A stretch of DNA of 64,000 nucleotides, taken from Diadema setosum. Lineage: Eukaryota; Echinodermata; Echinoidea; Diadematoida; Diadematidae. The notes below the pieces were generated by a model that saw only the letters and a program-made list of their open reading frames with translations, was not told where the DNA came from and ran no database searches. Position 1 is the first letter of the stretch. Each line of letters starts with the position of its first letter. Position numbers and translations under genes: made by a program. The DNA lies in contig CM067075.1 in the NCBI GenBank assembly GCA_033980235.1, positions 27,363,150 through 27,427,149 of the forward strand. The letters run 5' to 3'. Of this stretch, positions 12,905-24,797 are shown piece after piece.

Positions 12905-13100
12905 TACCATGTCCTCTCCTCCCCTCTCCCTTCTCTCTTTCCGTCTCTCTTTCTGTCTTTCTTTCTCTCTCTGTCTCTCTCTCTCTCTCTCCGTTTCTCC
13001 CCTTCCCTTCTCCCTCTTTCTTTCCATCCCCCTTTTCTCTCTATCTCTTTCTCTAGCTTTCTCTTCTTCATCATCTCCACCCCTCTCTCTCTTTTTCCAA
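12905..13100. repeat. Polypyrimidine (TC-rich) tract
   Basis: Nearly 200 bp that is almost all C and T on the plus strand, without a strict unit. Arg/Glu-rich minus-strand and Ser/Leu-rich plus-strand ORFs are its translations. Confidence 0.9.
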
Positions 13101-15032
13101 ATGTCCGGTGCTATATATGCGGCAGTAGGACACTTCAAATGGCAATCCGACTAATCCGCGTCCACTCTGACAGTCCCGGTCTTATACCCGATGCCCGGTA
13201 AACACGGGCATTAGCGCGCCCATAAAATGCTACTCCTTCTTGCAGTGTCGCGAATCATAATACGCCCGTTCAGTCGTAATCACAGCTGAAATGGGCAACG
13301 ACTACGGCATTGCACACTTGGAAATCCAAAATGGATACACGGGAAACGTCGATGTTGCGAGGAAAGTTTAAAGGGGGCATTCAAATGAGGACGAGAAGAA
13401 TGAAAGAAGCAGAAGGCAAATGGAGAGACGTGTGTGTACTATTATCATCTGTATAAGTGTAGGAAACTTGTAAAGTAAATGCGAGAATAACGAAAAGTAT
13501 GCGATTGATGACCGGTTAAGAAGGTGTGATTTAAACAGAGTATTAAATAGCCAGTTTTTTTGACAAATCAGTATGATTTCTTAAGCACAATTCGCATTCA
13601 TGTTGAACTCTTACTATTGTAACTTCTGTTTCCTATATCTCCTTAAATCAACAACATACACCAACAACGTAACAATCAATAGACGATATGAAGCTGAACT
13701 AAAGTCAGTACTTTGATAGATGAACTTCCTTCTGCCTGTTATTCGGTTTGTGTTTCATAATCAAAAGTCTACAATTATCTGGAGCATGTTTCTATAGTAA
13801 TTCAAAGTGATCTTTCCAACTTCTGCTTTCTTTCACGATCGATCGCATCTATAATATATACCTCACAACCAAATTGATCAAAACCCCGTGTGAGCAAAAT
13901 GGGAGGTCCCTTAGTTATTGCTCTAGTGACACTGTGTAGGCTGTGATTTGTTTAAGAAAATAAAGTCAGTCAAAAACTTAACCCTTAGAGACATCATTGC
14001 AAAGACTGATGAGTTTGGAATAATTAGTATACCAATATCAGAAACTTAATTTTCGGCTACGTCCTCATTTTTTTCCATGACGCAGGGTTATACCACAGAA
14101 TAGGCTTGCAGAGACAGAGAACGTGGTATTAGCACATGGTAATAATGCACCAATGCAAGTGGAAGACAAGTTAGGGAATGTTTCTGGTGCAGCAAAGCAT
14201 TTTTTTTTTTTCGCGTTTTTTTTTTCCTTGGGCTGCGCTAACTTTGAAGAGGATCAAACAACCCGGAGCCATTCCCTGCCAAAGTTAATAACAAATCGTG
14301 ACTGTGCTCCTAAGTGTTTTCGCTCAAAGCGTGTGAGCACCTAAATTGTAGCTTTGGGCCGAAGCAGCGCAGGTGAGCGAGTGCACGTGAGCGCGCGCTC
14401 ACACACACACGCACACACACACATACAAAAAAAAAAACCCGCACACAGAATATACCGTTTCAATACAGCCCTACTATAGTGAATGACATTAATGCCTCTA
14501 GCTTTATTGTCACATCCAAAGTAAGATCGAACTACCAGTGTACTAGTGAAGAGATCTCAATCACAACTTCTTTTCCTTCTCTTTCACCCTCTTTCTCTCA
14601 AACATCGAACTTCTCCCCCAAGGAAGTATTTGAATTCAAGCGAATCGGAACTCCCAGCGGAAAAGCTACAGGATGTTGGCATTTGAGGCGATCAAAACTT
14701 TTCTTCTAATTGTCCAACCACAGCTCTGATTGGTTGAAAGCTAAATAAAGATTAATATATTTCCACCCACGTTTCAACTCTTTAACTTCTTTGAAAGAGG
14801 CAGATACATACAGGTTTTTTTTTTTCTTTTCTATTTTGGAGTTCAAGCAATAGATTTATTAATGATCGATATTAATCTACAGGTTGATGACAGTTACACT
14901 TTATCAACATGGATACTTGCGGTTTCTTTGTTTCTATATTTATTAATAATATAAAAGTTAAGAAATATGTGGAACCCAGAGGTGTTATTTGACAGGCAGT
15001 GATGATGAAAGCCTGTTTTTCATTGAGAGATA

Positions 15033-15245
15033 TATATATATAGAGAGAGAGGGAGATATATGAAGAGAGATAAAGAGAGAGTGGGGCTGGGAGAGGGGAA
15101 GACGAAGATAAAGAAATATTAAGAGGGAGGGAAGGGCAGAAAGGCAGAGAAAAAAATATATATATAGCGAGGGATATGAAGAGAGAGAGAGAGAGAGAGA
15201 GAGGGAGAAATAGATAGGGAGAGAAAGAGAAGGGGAGAGGTAGAG
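15033..15245. repeat. Purine tract with ATATAT and GAGAGA units
   Basis: About 210 bp of GA, GGGA and short TATA pieces on the plus strand. The long minus-strand ORFs over it are low-complexity translations. Confidence 0.85.
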
Positions 15246-16112
15246 AAATTTGAATGTAGCTAAACATACATATTTTGTTTGTCTGTCTCTCTGTCTGTCT
15301 GTCATAAGTTCGCACTATTTTCTTGCATCTCTGATATTTAGAGACATAAAGATCTATATTATTGTTTGTTTGTTTGGTGTTGTTGGTTTGGGGGTTCTTT
15401 TGTTTTGTCTCTTTTTTTAACGAGAAAGAAAAAATCCTACATCTCTTAGCGACCTCACTGTAGAGGGTAATCAAACAACTGAGGTCAGCTCTTATGCTTG
15501 GCAGAAATGGGATGCTACTATGGAGCTATTGTAACTGGTGTAGCTCCATGGTTATACCATGCATTTTTGCTCATCAATATTTTACGGGATGAAAGCAGGA
15601 ACAGCAAAGACTTTGTCGATCCATCGATCAAGGACTCGGGTTTTGTTAAGCTCGTAAACTTATCACCTCTGATTACAGTAGATTGAACCAGGGAAGAAAC
15701 GGGCCGAGGAGGTATACGTGTGTGATACCTCCCTGGATGGTCCTATATAACTATAAGATTATCCGTCTGGCGATATACCGCCAAGTGCGAAAGATTGAAG
15801 GCTTTGATGTATAAGGTGAAGAAAACTCGACTGAAAGCCGGGGGAAAAGCGGGTTCTTCAGTGATCATCAATCAGCGATGGACGTCAACTGGTTAGCGAT
15901 AAATGAGGTCCCAAACAGACCCAAAGTGTGATTGAAATCGGGACAAACAGAGCCGGGGCGCGGGACGAGTGGAGTTCGATCAAACTTTACCTGACATTAG
16001 TGTCTGTCTGTAACCGAACTGATGTAGAGTTCATCCGGTGATCCCATGAGTCGTATTGGCCCCTTCCGCTTTCTAATTCCCCCCCCCCCCCCCAGCCCGC
16101 TACCCTGTGGAG

Positions 16113-16325
16113 ACAGTCCAACTCTGGACTTTCTAGATAATAGCTCTTCTAAACAAATTCAGTTGTTGCTCCCCCTCCCCCACGTTTTTAAGGCATTTGG
16201 ACATGGAGTCGGTACAACTCTGGACTTTCTAGACGTTTATCATAGACCTTCTGAACAGATTCAGTTGTTGCCCCCCCCCCCCCCCACACACACACACACA
16301 CACATTTTCAAGGTTGTAGATGACT
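16113..16325. repeat. Two-copy tandem duplication, about 100-bp unit
   Basis: Both copies contain CAACTCTGGACTTTCTAGA (near 16118 and 16216), then a CAGTTGTTGC plus poly-C segment and an ACATTTT/ACGTTTTTAAGG-like end. Copy two has gained a C run and a CA run. The spanning plus frame therefore repeats TLDFLD...QIQLL twice, but it ends without coding features; I read it as noncoding. Confidence 0.75.
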
Positions 16326-17810
16326 GTATTGCTACTGCTACCTTTTCAGTTTGCATTGAAGAGCAAAAAGAACAGCTATACAAACGTCCATTCAGGACAA
16401 TACTTTCCTATGCAATGCTATGGATGCCATGAGATGGCATTTGGCTGTATGGTTGTTTGTTTGGGTTTTTTTTTTCAATCTTTTTTTTTAAATCTCGTTG
16501 ATGCGGTGTTCCTTAAACAAAAGAGCACATTCCAAATCACAACAAAGTTGGTCATGTCTTGTGCATGGTGTTTGTGGTCGTCCTCTTATCGTACCTTTGT
16601 GATAGTATGGAACAACATTACAAAAAAAAACCCCTACTTTAAGTACATAAAAAAAAAACGTTCCAAACGAGTCCGAGAGATGATGCAAAACAGTTTAAGG
16701 ATACGACTGTTTGGCACAATAAAACAATTCAGATTTGAATAAGGATAGGAATGAAGAAAAAAAGATCCAGTACCAATAATGATATATAACCCTATTAAAA
16801 AAAACAAAAAACGAAGCAGAAATGGAAAAGAAAGGGGGGAAAGTCTGAGGAGTTAGGAAAAACAGGAGGCAAGACTACTTCTTTTTTGTGTGTGTGTTTC
16901 GTTTCGTTTCGTTTCGTTTTGTTTTTTTGGATGAGAGATCGTAGGATGTAGATAACCGGATAGTAGTAAAGTATGCTACTGAAGGAATTGACTCAGATAA
17001 TATGCAAGTAACATGGATAGTTTGGATTTAAAAAAAGAAAGAAAAAGACTCCTTTTCTGTGCCGAGAACCAGAGGATGCCAAAGGTTGGGATGCATCGTC
17101 TCCTTCTACACAGCGTTTTCTCCCGCGGTGTTGAAAAGGGTAGTAACGTACGCGTATACAAAGATGAGCCACCTTGTCAACATTATCCCCCAGAGTCCAC
17201 GCACGGTGAGGCAAACGTCACGACGCAACGCGTGAGGAGCGCGGATCAAATAACATCCCGCTTAAAAGCGGAAAACATCAATGCGTGATGAAACCAAACA
17301 CCTGCAGAAAAAAAAAAAATATGGCGCCCTCAAGGTCGAAAAAGGAAAGAAAGAACGCTGGAAGACGTTCATGTTTTAGTCTTTTTTTTCTCTCTTTCTT
17401 GTTTGTTCACTGGTTGTTTCTTTATTTTGTAACTCTCCTGCAAAATTACACTACGGAGGGGGGGGGGGGGGCTTTTAGAATCTAAGACACGGATCACGAC
17501 ATCATATTATAGATAGCAGCCGCCCTCCACTGCTATCTCGACGCTTTGCTTCGTCATAAATTTCGGAAGTCGAAAATCGAGTTGTATATTAACTAGGAGA
17601 GCCATAAACGGACTCTACGCTGTGAAGAAGGAAAGAGCACCCCTGTAGGGGTTGCAAACACAGTAGATACAACGAGAGTAGCCAATCGCCTTCTCTTATA
17701 TCACTGTATATCATAACAAAGTGATGCCACATTGTCGGATCCTTGGGCAAAGAGAGTCGCGCCCTTCACAGCAGGACGGGCAACCGAGTTTCAGGCTTAT
17801 GATTCTGATA
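16326..17810. other. Noncoding block with one open island
   Basis: Has a TTTCG pentanucleotide run at 16897-16920, A/T runs and a G run near 17458. At 17013-17288 an ATG frame stays open for 91 codons (including KVGMHRLLLHSVFSRGVEK) in sequence that is not low-complexity, with a donor-like GTGAGG at 17204. A second plus frame and the minus strand are also open there, so it cannot be called a gene. Confidence 0.3.
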
Positions 17811-19264
17811 CAGTGGACTCCTATGGCAAGCCGTTTGTGTAAAAAGTCGATAAACTCTGTTTATCACTGATAAACAGAGTTTATCAGTGAAAAACAGTGT
17901 TTATCAACTGATTTTACAGAGTTTTTCTTTGATAAACTGAGTTTATCAACTGATAAACACAGCTTTTCTATTAAACTGTGTTTATCAGCGATAAACTCTG
18001 TTTATCAATTGATAAACAGAGTTTATCAATTGATAAACAGAGTTTATCAATCTGATAAACTGAGTTTGTCACTTGATAAACTGAGTTTATCAGAAAAACA
18101 GTGTTTATCAGTTGATAAACACAGTTTATCGGAGAAAAACTCTGTTTATCAGTGAAAAACAGAGTTTATCAGTAGATAAACACAGTTTTTCTGATAAACT
18201 CAGTTTATCAGTTGATAAACAGAGTTGTTCACTTTTGATAAGCAGAGTTATTTATCTCTGCACAAGAGAGGGCGTTTTCACTGTTTGATATGTTCTGCTC
18301 GTTGATAATAATCGCAGCGCTAGCGCTTGCAATATATCGCTGCGTTAGTTAGCTAGTTAACCGGGCCTGGCGCGCGCGGCTGCGGGCGCGCGTTGTGCCT
18401 CTAATTCTGGCAACGTTTTCGGTAATCGGTATCTGGTATAATTTATGTCGTATGTAATCTCTACACGCACCATATACAGCGTATGTATACAGTGCCGTGT
18501 ATGGCATCACTAGCTGTAGATCTACGTACATGTACGTATTAACAGAGCAGATTAGCGCCCACTACCGAGAAGGTTTGAATAACTCTGCTTTTCTCTGATA
18601 AACTGACTTTATCAAGTGATAAACAGTGTTTATCAGAAAAAACTGTGTTTATCAGTTGATAAACTCAATTTATCATTGATAAACAGAGTTTTTCGGAAAA
18701 ACTGTGTTTATCAGTTGATAAACAGAGTTATTCCGATAAACTCTGTTTTTCTCTGATAAACAGAGTTTTTTCGGAAAGCAATATTTATCAGTTGATAAAC
18801 ACAGTTTTTCTGATAAACTGTGTTTATCACTTGATAAACTCAGTTTATCAACTGATAAACACAGTTTTTCTGACTGATAAACTCTGTTTATCACTTGGTA
18901 AACTGAGTTTATCAACTGATAAACACAGTTTTTCTGATAAACTCTGTTTATCACTTGATAAACTCAGTTTTTCTTGAAAAACGATGTTTATCAGTTGATA
19001 AACACAGTTTTTTTTTTTCTGATAAACTGTGTTTATCAGTGAAAAACAGAGTTTATCGACTTTTTACACAAACGGCTTGCCATAGACTCCCGTTATAACG
19101 AAGTCCTCGGGACCGGCAGTTTTCTTCCGTTATGTCGAAATTTCGTTTTAACCAACAAATAAAAGATAAAATCACATAGAGTAGATAATGTTGCGGCCTG
19201 ACTTTGAACTTAGTTGTAACCGGAATTTCGTTATAACCGTGTTCGTTGCAACGGGAGTGCACTG
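17811..19264. mobile_element. Pogo-like MITE, split by a foldback insertion
   Basis: The left tip CAGTGGACTCC (17811-17821) and the right part from 19085 join into one small element if the 17822-19084 insert is removed. The rejoined left end starts CAGTGGACTCCCGTTATAAC; the reverse complement of the right end reads CAGTGCACTCCCGTTGCAAC. Without the insert it is about 190 bp with no ORF. CAGT-starting ends are typical of pogo/Tigger elements (family knowledge). The expected flanking TA is seen on the left (17809-17810) but not on the right. Confidence 0.6.
17822..19084. mobile_element. Foldback (TU/FB-like) element of short-palindrome arrays
   Basis: Outer ends are inverted: TATGGCAAGCCGTTTGTGTA at 17822, with its exact reverse complement ending at 19084. 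GACTCC is duplicated on both sides (17816-17821 and 19085-19090), fitting a 6-bp target duplication. The arms (17850-18240 and 18570-19060) are arrays of about 20-22-bp units, most themselves palindromic (GATAAACAGAGTTTATC, with variants GATAAACTGAGTTTATC and GATAAACACAGTTTTTC). A unique core of about 310 bp (18245-18560) separates them and includes a very GC-rich piece near 18365-18395. Foldback elements with repeat-array arms are known as TU elements in sea urchins and FB in Drosophila. No transposase is present, so mobility would need one in trans. Small ORFs repeating LINSVYQ are translations of the units. Confidence 0.85.
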
Positions 19265-21042
19265 TTCTGGATATGAAAGGAGACGCCGTAGGAACACATA
19301 GCAAACTCGGAACTCACATTATAGTTTCTGTTATACTTTGAATGTATGCATACATTTATTATTCATATCGCCCTCAAAGTGCCAAGTGTTGATTGAGGGT
19401 GACGTCCCGTGTTGACAAAATAAAGCAATATACATGATTGATGGAAGAAGATCCAATGACAATAAGCTATTATTGTATTTTCGAGGGTGTTGATGAAGAT
19501 TGTAAAGTAACTGGAGAATGTATTCTACTTTATTTATTCATTTATCTATTTATTCACCTATCTGTCCGTCTCTCTATCTATCTACTTATATAAGCTGTTA
19601 TGTCTGTTTGTTTGTTTGTTGTTTTAATGGAGGAAGCAAACCAGAACGAAACGAAACGAGACGAAACGAAACAAAAATTTTAGAAGAATAATCGCAAGCA
19701 GAAGGTTTATCTGTTCACAAAACCCAAACAACAACAGCTCATGGAAGATTGTGTACCTAGCGAGGTTTCTTTTGCCGGATCTTGCTGGAGCTAAACACAG
19801 ACAGAGAGAGGGACACTCGCACATGCACATACACAACGAAAAAAAAAAATGGAGAGAAAAAATCACCATATTATGACGTCACAGACCATTTTGTACTTGT
19901 TACAAGCAAAGAAGATACGACTGTTTCTCTTGTCTGGACGACACTTTCAATTCAAATGGATGACTCTCTTTCAGCCACTATGCACTCTAGATAGAAATTA
20001 GAAAGGTTTAAACGAATGGTCGCACATCCAATAAGGAAAACGCAAACAACAACCACAACACAAAGCGATAGTCAATCCCATCACATAACTCGTGTGCTCA
20101 GATGAGATGGTTGGACTGCAATACCTGTGGAGATTTGAAGCAGAGAGGGGCATTTTATTCGTGAGGCAGCATTCGAAAGTTACTTGATAGTGAAGCTGCT
20201 GCGGTACGCGGACGCATACGGATTAACGCCTCCCGCTCGCTTTCTGTCCCCATTGTGAACTTTGGGAGGTTGTTTGTCCTGTTGAATGCATGGACAGGTG
20301 GGATGTCAGTTTGTCTCCAATTTTCTGTTGTCCTTTTTTTTTCTGGCTTTTTGTTCTTGCGAAGGCGTGAAATTCGTATGAATGCAGGCAAACACAGCAG
20401 GCGAGATTATGCACAAACAAACAAACAAAGAACCAAATACAAAATAAAGACAATAATTACATGTGAAACTGTCCACAAACTACGGTCGTTTGCAATCAAT
20501 TTGGCGTCATTTCATCAAAGACGAATGGTACTGCTATGGGATCTCGCGATGGAGACGCAGTGTGAATCTTTGCATTATGAATAAAAAGAAGCTTGCCTAG
20601 TATCTCCTTGGCATGCAGGTGAAGTTGTCAGGACGTATATAAGCAGTTCTTGCTTGTATTTTGTAATCATGAGCGTGTTATGTTGTGTGTTTCTGTGTAG
20701 AAGTGAGCAAGTTTACGCATGTGTGAGCGTGTGAGTGCACAAGAGTGTGTTGGAGTAGATGTGGACGTGTTTGCTGGACCATTGCAGTGTAGTGATAACA
20801 GGGGCGCCTTGCCTACACGAACACGTCACCAATTGTGTGTCGCATTTGTGTTTTAGTGAAAGAATTATACTGGAATGCTATTCAACCAGAAGGTAGAACC
20901 TTGCAGAACATCAAGTGGTATAATTATCTTTATAGTCATGTGCATATCCTAACAAATCTTTATCCTCTCCAGTCGAAGGTTAAAGTCGTTTACTTGTCGC
21001 TTTTCCTCTTCTTATCTTGCTTTCTCCCACTCGTCTTTCCCT

Positions 21043-21076
<34 letters not shown>

Positions 21077-23151
21077 TCTCTTTCTCTGTGGCTTTTACAC
21101 AAGTCGAAGACGACAGAAATTTGGCGTCTTTCAGCGTTAAAGTAAATGTTATTCCAACATCTTTTTTCTTTTCTTTTTTTTTTTCTTTAGTGAGAGAAAA
21201 GATCGAATATCTCGCATGCCCTGCGAACCGTCTTAGGGCCTTTAGAGGGGGACCACCTCACCCGAGGTAAACCAAGCCGAGGCGAGGCGTGCTGCGGCAT
21301 CACCAACACCCCATTGTCTCTGCACAACTACAGGCGTGAGGGTCACCACTGCGGGGAACCCCGGCCGCCATTTCTCTTTACGTCCTCCTTCAATATCCTT
21401 CTCGTGGCGCCGTTTTGCCTTGGCCATATTTAGCTCGTCTTGGACGAGGCTCTTGGTTTTGTTTTGTTTATGTTTTTTTTGTGGCCTATAATAAGCTTAT
21501 GCGAAACAAAACCTTTGAAATTGTTTGCATCTCTGCTAAATTTAGAAGCGAAAAGTTGGTGCTCTTTTCACAATAATTATGCATACATCAAACAATTCAA
21601 AAGAAACTAACGTATACATTTATACTAAATTGTGCGAACATTCGTATAAAGCTATACACGGAAACAAAGCAACTGTTCCAATTTTGTATGCAGACTGATT
21701 AAGCGCCCGAATAATCCTCTCTCTGTTCACACACTCATAATATAAAAATATAAAACAAAAATAATGAAGCAAAAAAAAAAAAGAAATGCATTCACGTAAC
21801 GAGATGGGGGATTATAGCGAGTAAAAGGAGATTCCACTATTTTCTATCACTGTGTTTTCCGGAGAACGGATGGCAATCTGATTCTTTAAAAACAGGACAA
21901 TGGTGAAATGCAAACAATTTCCGGTGATCCCCCCCCCCCCAAAAAAAAAAGGAAATGATTCCTTTAATTACAACATGTTGATGACGGAAGAAAAACTGGA
22001 CGATGTCAACTTCAATGAACTTATGTGGAACTATGCAAAGTTTCAGGCGAAGGCAGACATTTGCGATGATCATCAGGCGTAATTGATAGCTATGATGTCA
22101 TAAGGTCAAATACACATGAAATATCCCCGCATTGAAGTAGTTATCCGAAGCTAGACCTAAACGTGGAAAGTAGCCGATATCCAGCCACTTGATTGCTTCA
22201 TCAATGTTGTTAAAGAATAAGACGCGTTCGGAGAAGTGCTTCATCTTATTCTAATTTCGATGATTTGGTCTGCCTATATAACGCATCACCGCATTATGTT
22301 ACTTGTTTTTTTCTCGAACAAACAGCCTAAGAAGGAATTCCATATTATCCCATGGCCGATCCTTATATTTAAAGTTAATTGGCACAATATCACAATTCAT
22401 CATGCAGGCTTCAGTATAGTTCGGGGGAGAAAATGAAAATGGTTGCCGTCGTATATCCCTGAGTCAACCAGAAGGAAAAGCGTAATTGCGTTTTCATTAC
22501 ATGTAACTTGGTAGAAATGGCGCCAGGAAGAGGGGGGTGGCGGAGAGAAAGGAAGAAAAGGAATACAATAAAATAAGAAAAATCTTTTTGGTGCCTCCCG
22601 TCTAACGCGCTGGGAGGAAATGCACAGTCGTAATTTGGACGGTAATGAAGCATCCGCGAGAAATCTCTTCGGCAAATGAGAATTATGGAAAGTGAGATAG
22701 AAGCTCAGATGAAGGAACCTAGGAGCCACAACCATTTTTTACCCCCTTCTACGCCTTCCTTTCAGTATTTTTTTTTTCTCTCTCCTTCTTGTTTTTTTTA
22801 ATACCTCAATCGGCCGACCTGGCTTTAATTTGACGATATGAGAGGGTAGTTTTGCAGTAATTGGGCATTACTGTTACATTACGAGTCCACCGTCCTTGTA
22901 CAAGAAGACCCGGTTTACAATGAATCGTCAAACCTGTAGGACAGGCAGCCAGATTAGTATTAAGATTTTCTTGATGTCATGTTAAGATCGAAAGAAGATG
23001 AGCATGTTTCAGACACGGCATTCCATCCATAAGCTCTTTTTCTACAAGACATGGTGTTTGATGTCCCCTGAGCTGCCACTCATGTACCGGTTGCTGCGTA
23101 AGGTACGTTGGAATGTCAAACCCTCGGTATTTTTTTTTAATCTGCTTCCAT
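19265..23151. other. Noncoding block
   Basis: Holds a TC tract at 21045-21082, a C/A run near 21930 and AT-rich DNA. A strong pyrimidine tract ending CTTTAG (21190) is followed by 76 open bases and GTAAAC at 21267, but the short translation is undistinguished and the length is not a multiple of three. No gene recognised. Confidence 0.35.
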
Positions 23152-23221
23152 CTCTTCTTCTTCTTCTTCTTCTTCTTCTTCTTCTTCTTCTTCTTCTTCT
23201 TTTTCTAATTCTTCTTCTTCT
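23152..23221. repeat. (TTC)n microsatellite
   Basis: About 70 bp of TTC trinucleotides with a TTTTTCTAA interruption near the right end. Poly-Arg and poly-Leu ORFs are its translations. Confidence 0.95.
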
Positions 23222-24723
23222 TAAGCATGGGCTGTTAGTTTCTCCTGGCGGCTTGTAACTTACCACGATTTCTTTACTTTGCATAACTCGTCATGTTAGC
23301 ATCATCCATGAACTATTTCATTTCTTACTGCAGTAGTAGTGTATGTTATTAATGTTAGCTCAAACGTGATCGCATTTCATCGAAGCAGCAAGTACCACTC
23401 TAGCGTAAATCGTAAGATGTTATCGATTTAACCACCTTGATATCAAAATCAAATGGATGAAAGCCGTGCATCTACAGATCAAGTAAATTGATACAAGGTT
23501 ATACAGATTTGAATCGTGAAAACTAATAACCAATGAATAATTATATACGTTTTGTCTGTTAAAATAGATTTTCTTCCATTTCTTGAATTATCAATTGGCA
23601 TGCTCTGGGGAAATAGAGATTCGCGTTAGAAAGTGATATTTGGAAGTTTTAGGTAGCTCAAAGAGAATGATGTGACTTAAAAAATTAGAAATGCGGAACA
23701 GAAAAGGACACCTGTTTTTTTGTAATACAACCCCTCAAAAAATGAAAAAAAGCCGCTATAACTTATTTCACGTTAACAATTTTAGAAGTGAACTCAGTTA
23801 TAGCTGTTAAAACACGGTACCTCCTGAGCAGGTACAACAGCGACTGCATGATGAGATTACATGATGAAAGATCCATTTGACTTTAGAAGACTGCAAGCTA
23901 TCTAGACACTGAATGTCAGCCAGTGTATTTTGTATATAATCATCGGAAACATCATTGTCTGACAGAAGGAAGAACGGAAAACTCTATACTCTCTCTGCAT
24001 TTCGGTTGGCTACCTCAAACAACAACAACAACAACAATCACAGCAACAACAGCAACAACTATTAAACCAGCAACAACAATCACAGCAACACGAAAGTACG
24101 TCATAATATCGAACCATATTTGTGATGCAGCGTTTGCGTAAAACCAAAAAATGGAGGTACACAAGCACGAAGGAACTAAAATCCTAAGTTTAATTCACAA
24201 GCCGATCGTTTTATATCCCTTGTCTCTCTACGTCGGCACTCTATAAGGCGAAATTTCATAAGAGCATCCCCCTCCCGTTATCCTCCCCTCCTGCACAAAG
24301 CAAAGCCGGTGAGCACGAATTACTCTCCCATTTGGCTTAACCTCCTTCGCCACATAGATTAGGGCCAATGGCCTATATCAATATGATCTGGTTAAAACAT
24401 ACCGGCGTACTCCACTTCCGTCTACAGTTAGAGATAAACAGCAGGGGGTTCAGATCAGCTGAACAGTCCGACAGAGAGAAAACAGATGGGGGACGAAACA
24501 TGCCATTGCATGTTTGGCCAATAGTCCATTGGCATTTTTCCGCTAAATCGGCAAATAATGAGGCAGGGCGAATGGAAATCGATGACACGCTCGAAAGCGA
24601 GAGGTTGCCCCGGCTCGAGACAGCCAGCGATGGATATCGGTCAAAAGGTGAGCTCGCAGGCAATCACCGCCCCCGACATCCGGGGTCGAGAATAGCAGGA
24701 GAGAACAACATCACATCGATAGT

Positions 24724-24797
<74 letters not shown>

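Larger units (their letters stand above)
12176..16112. other. Noncoding block with some open, non-repetitive islands
   Basis: Contains pyrimidine tract 12905-13100, C runs near 12463 and 12683, and purine tract 15033-15245. The non-repetitive stretch 12722-12890 is open in a plus frame (including EVIKGTLAGAMSEESPS) and also in an overlapping minus frame, so coding cannot be decided. The stretch 13140-13390 has the palindrome TGCCCGGTAAACACGGGCA near 13192. The stretch 15835-16030 contains GTGATCATCAATCA and AGCGATAAATGAG, homeodomain-like motifs. Confidence 0.35.

Noticed and set aside
14872..15474. 200-codon minus ORF
   Set aside because: Most of it is the Ser/Leu translation of the purine tract at 15033-15245.
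17850..19060. CRISPR-like regular repeats
   Set aside because: The repeats are short palindromes with little or no spacer, in inverted arms with transposon ends, in a eukaryotic context. No cas genes.
21191..21266. 76-bp plus-strand exon candidate
   Set aside because: Good acceptor, but the donor is weak and the peptide is unremarkable; kept only as a remark in the block entry.
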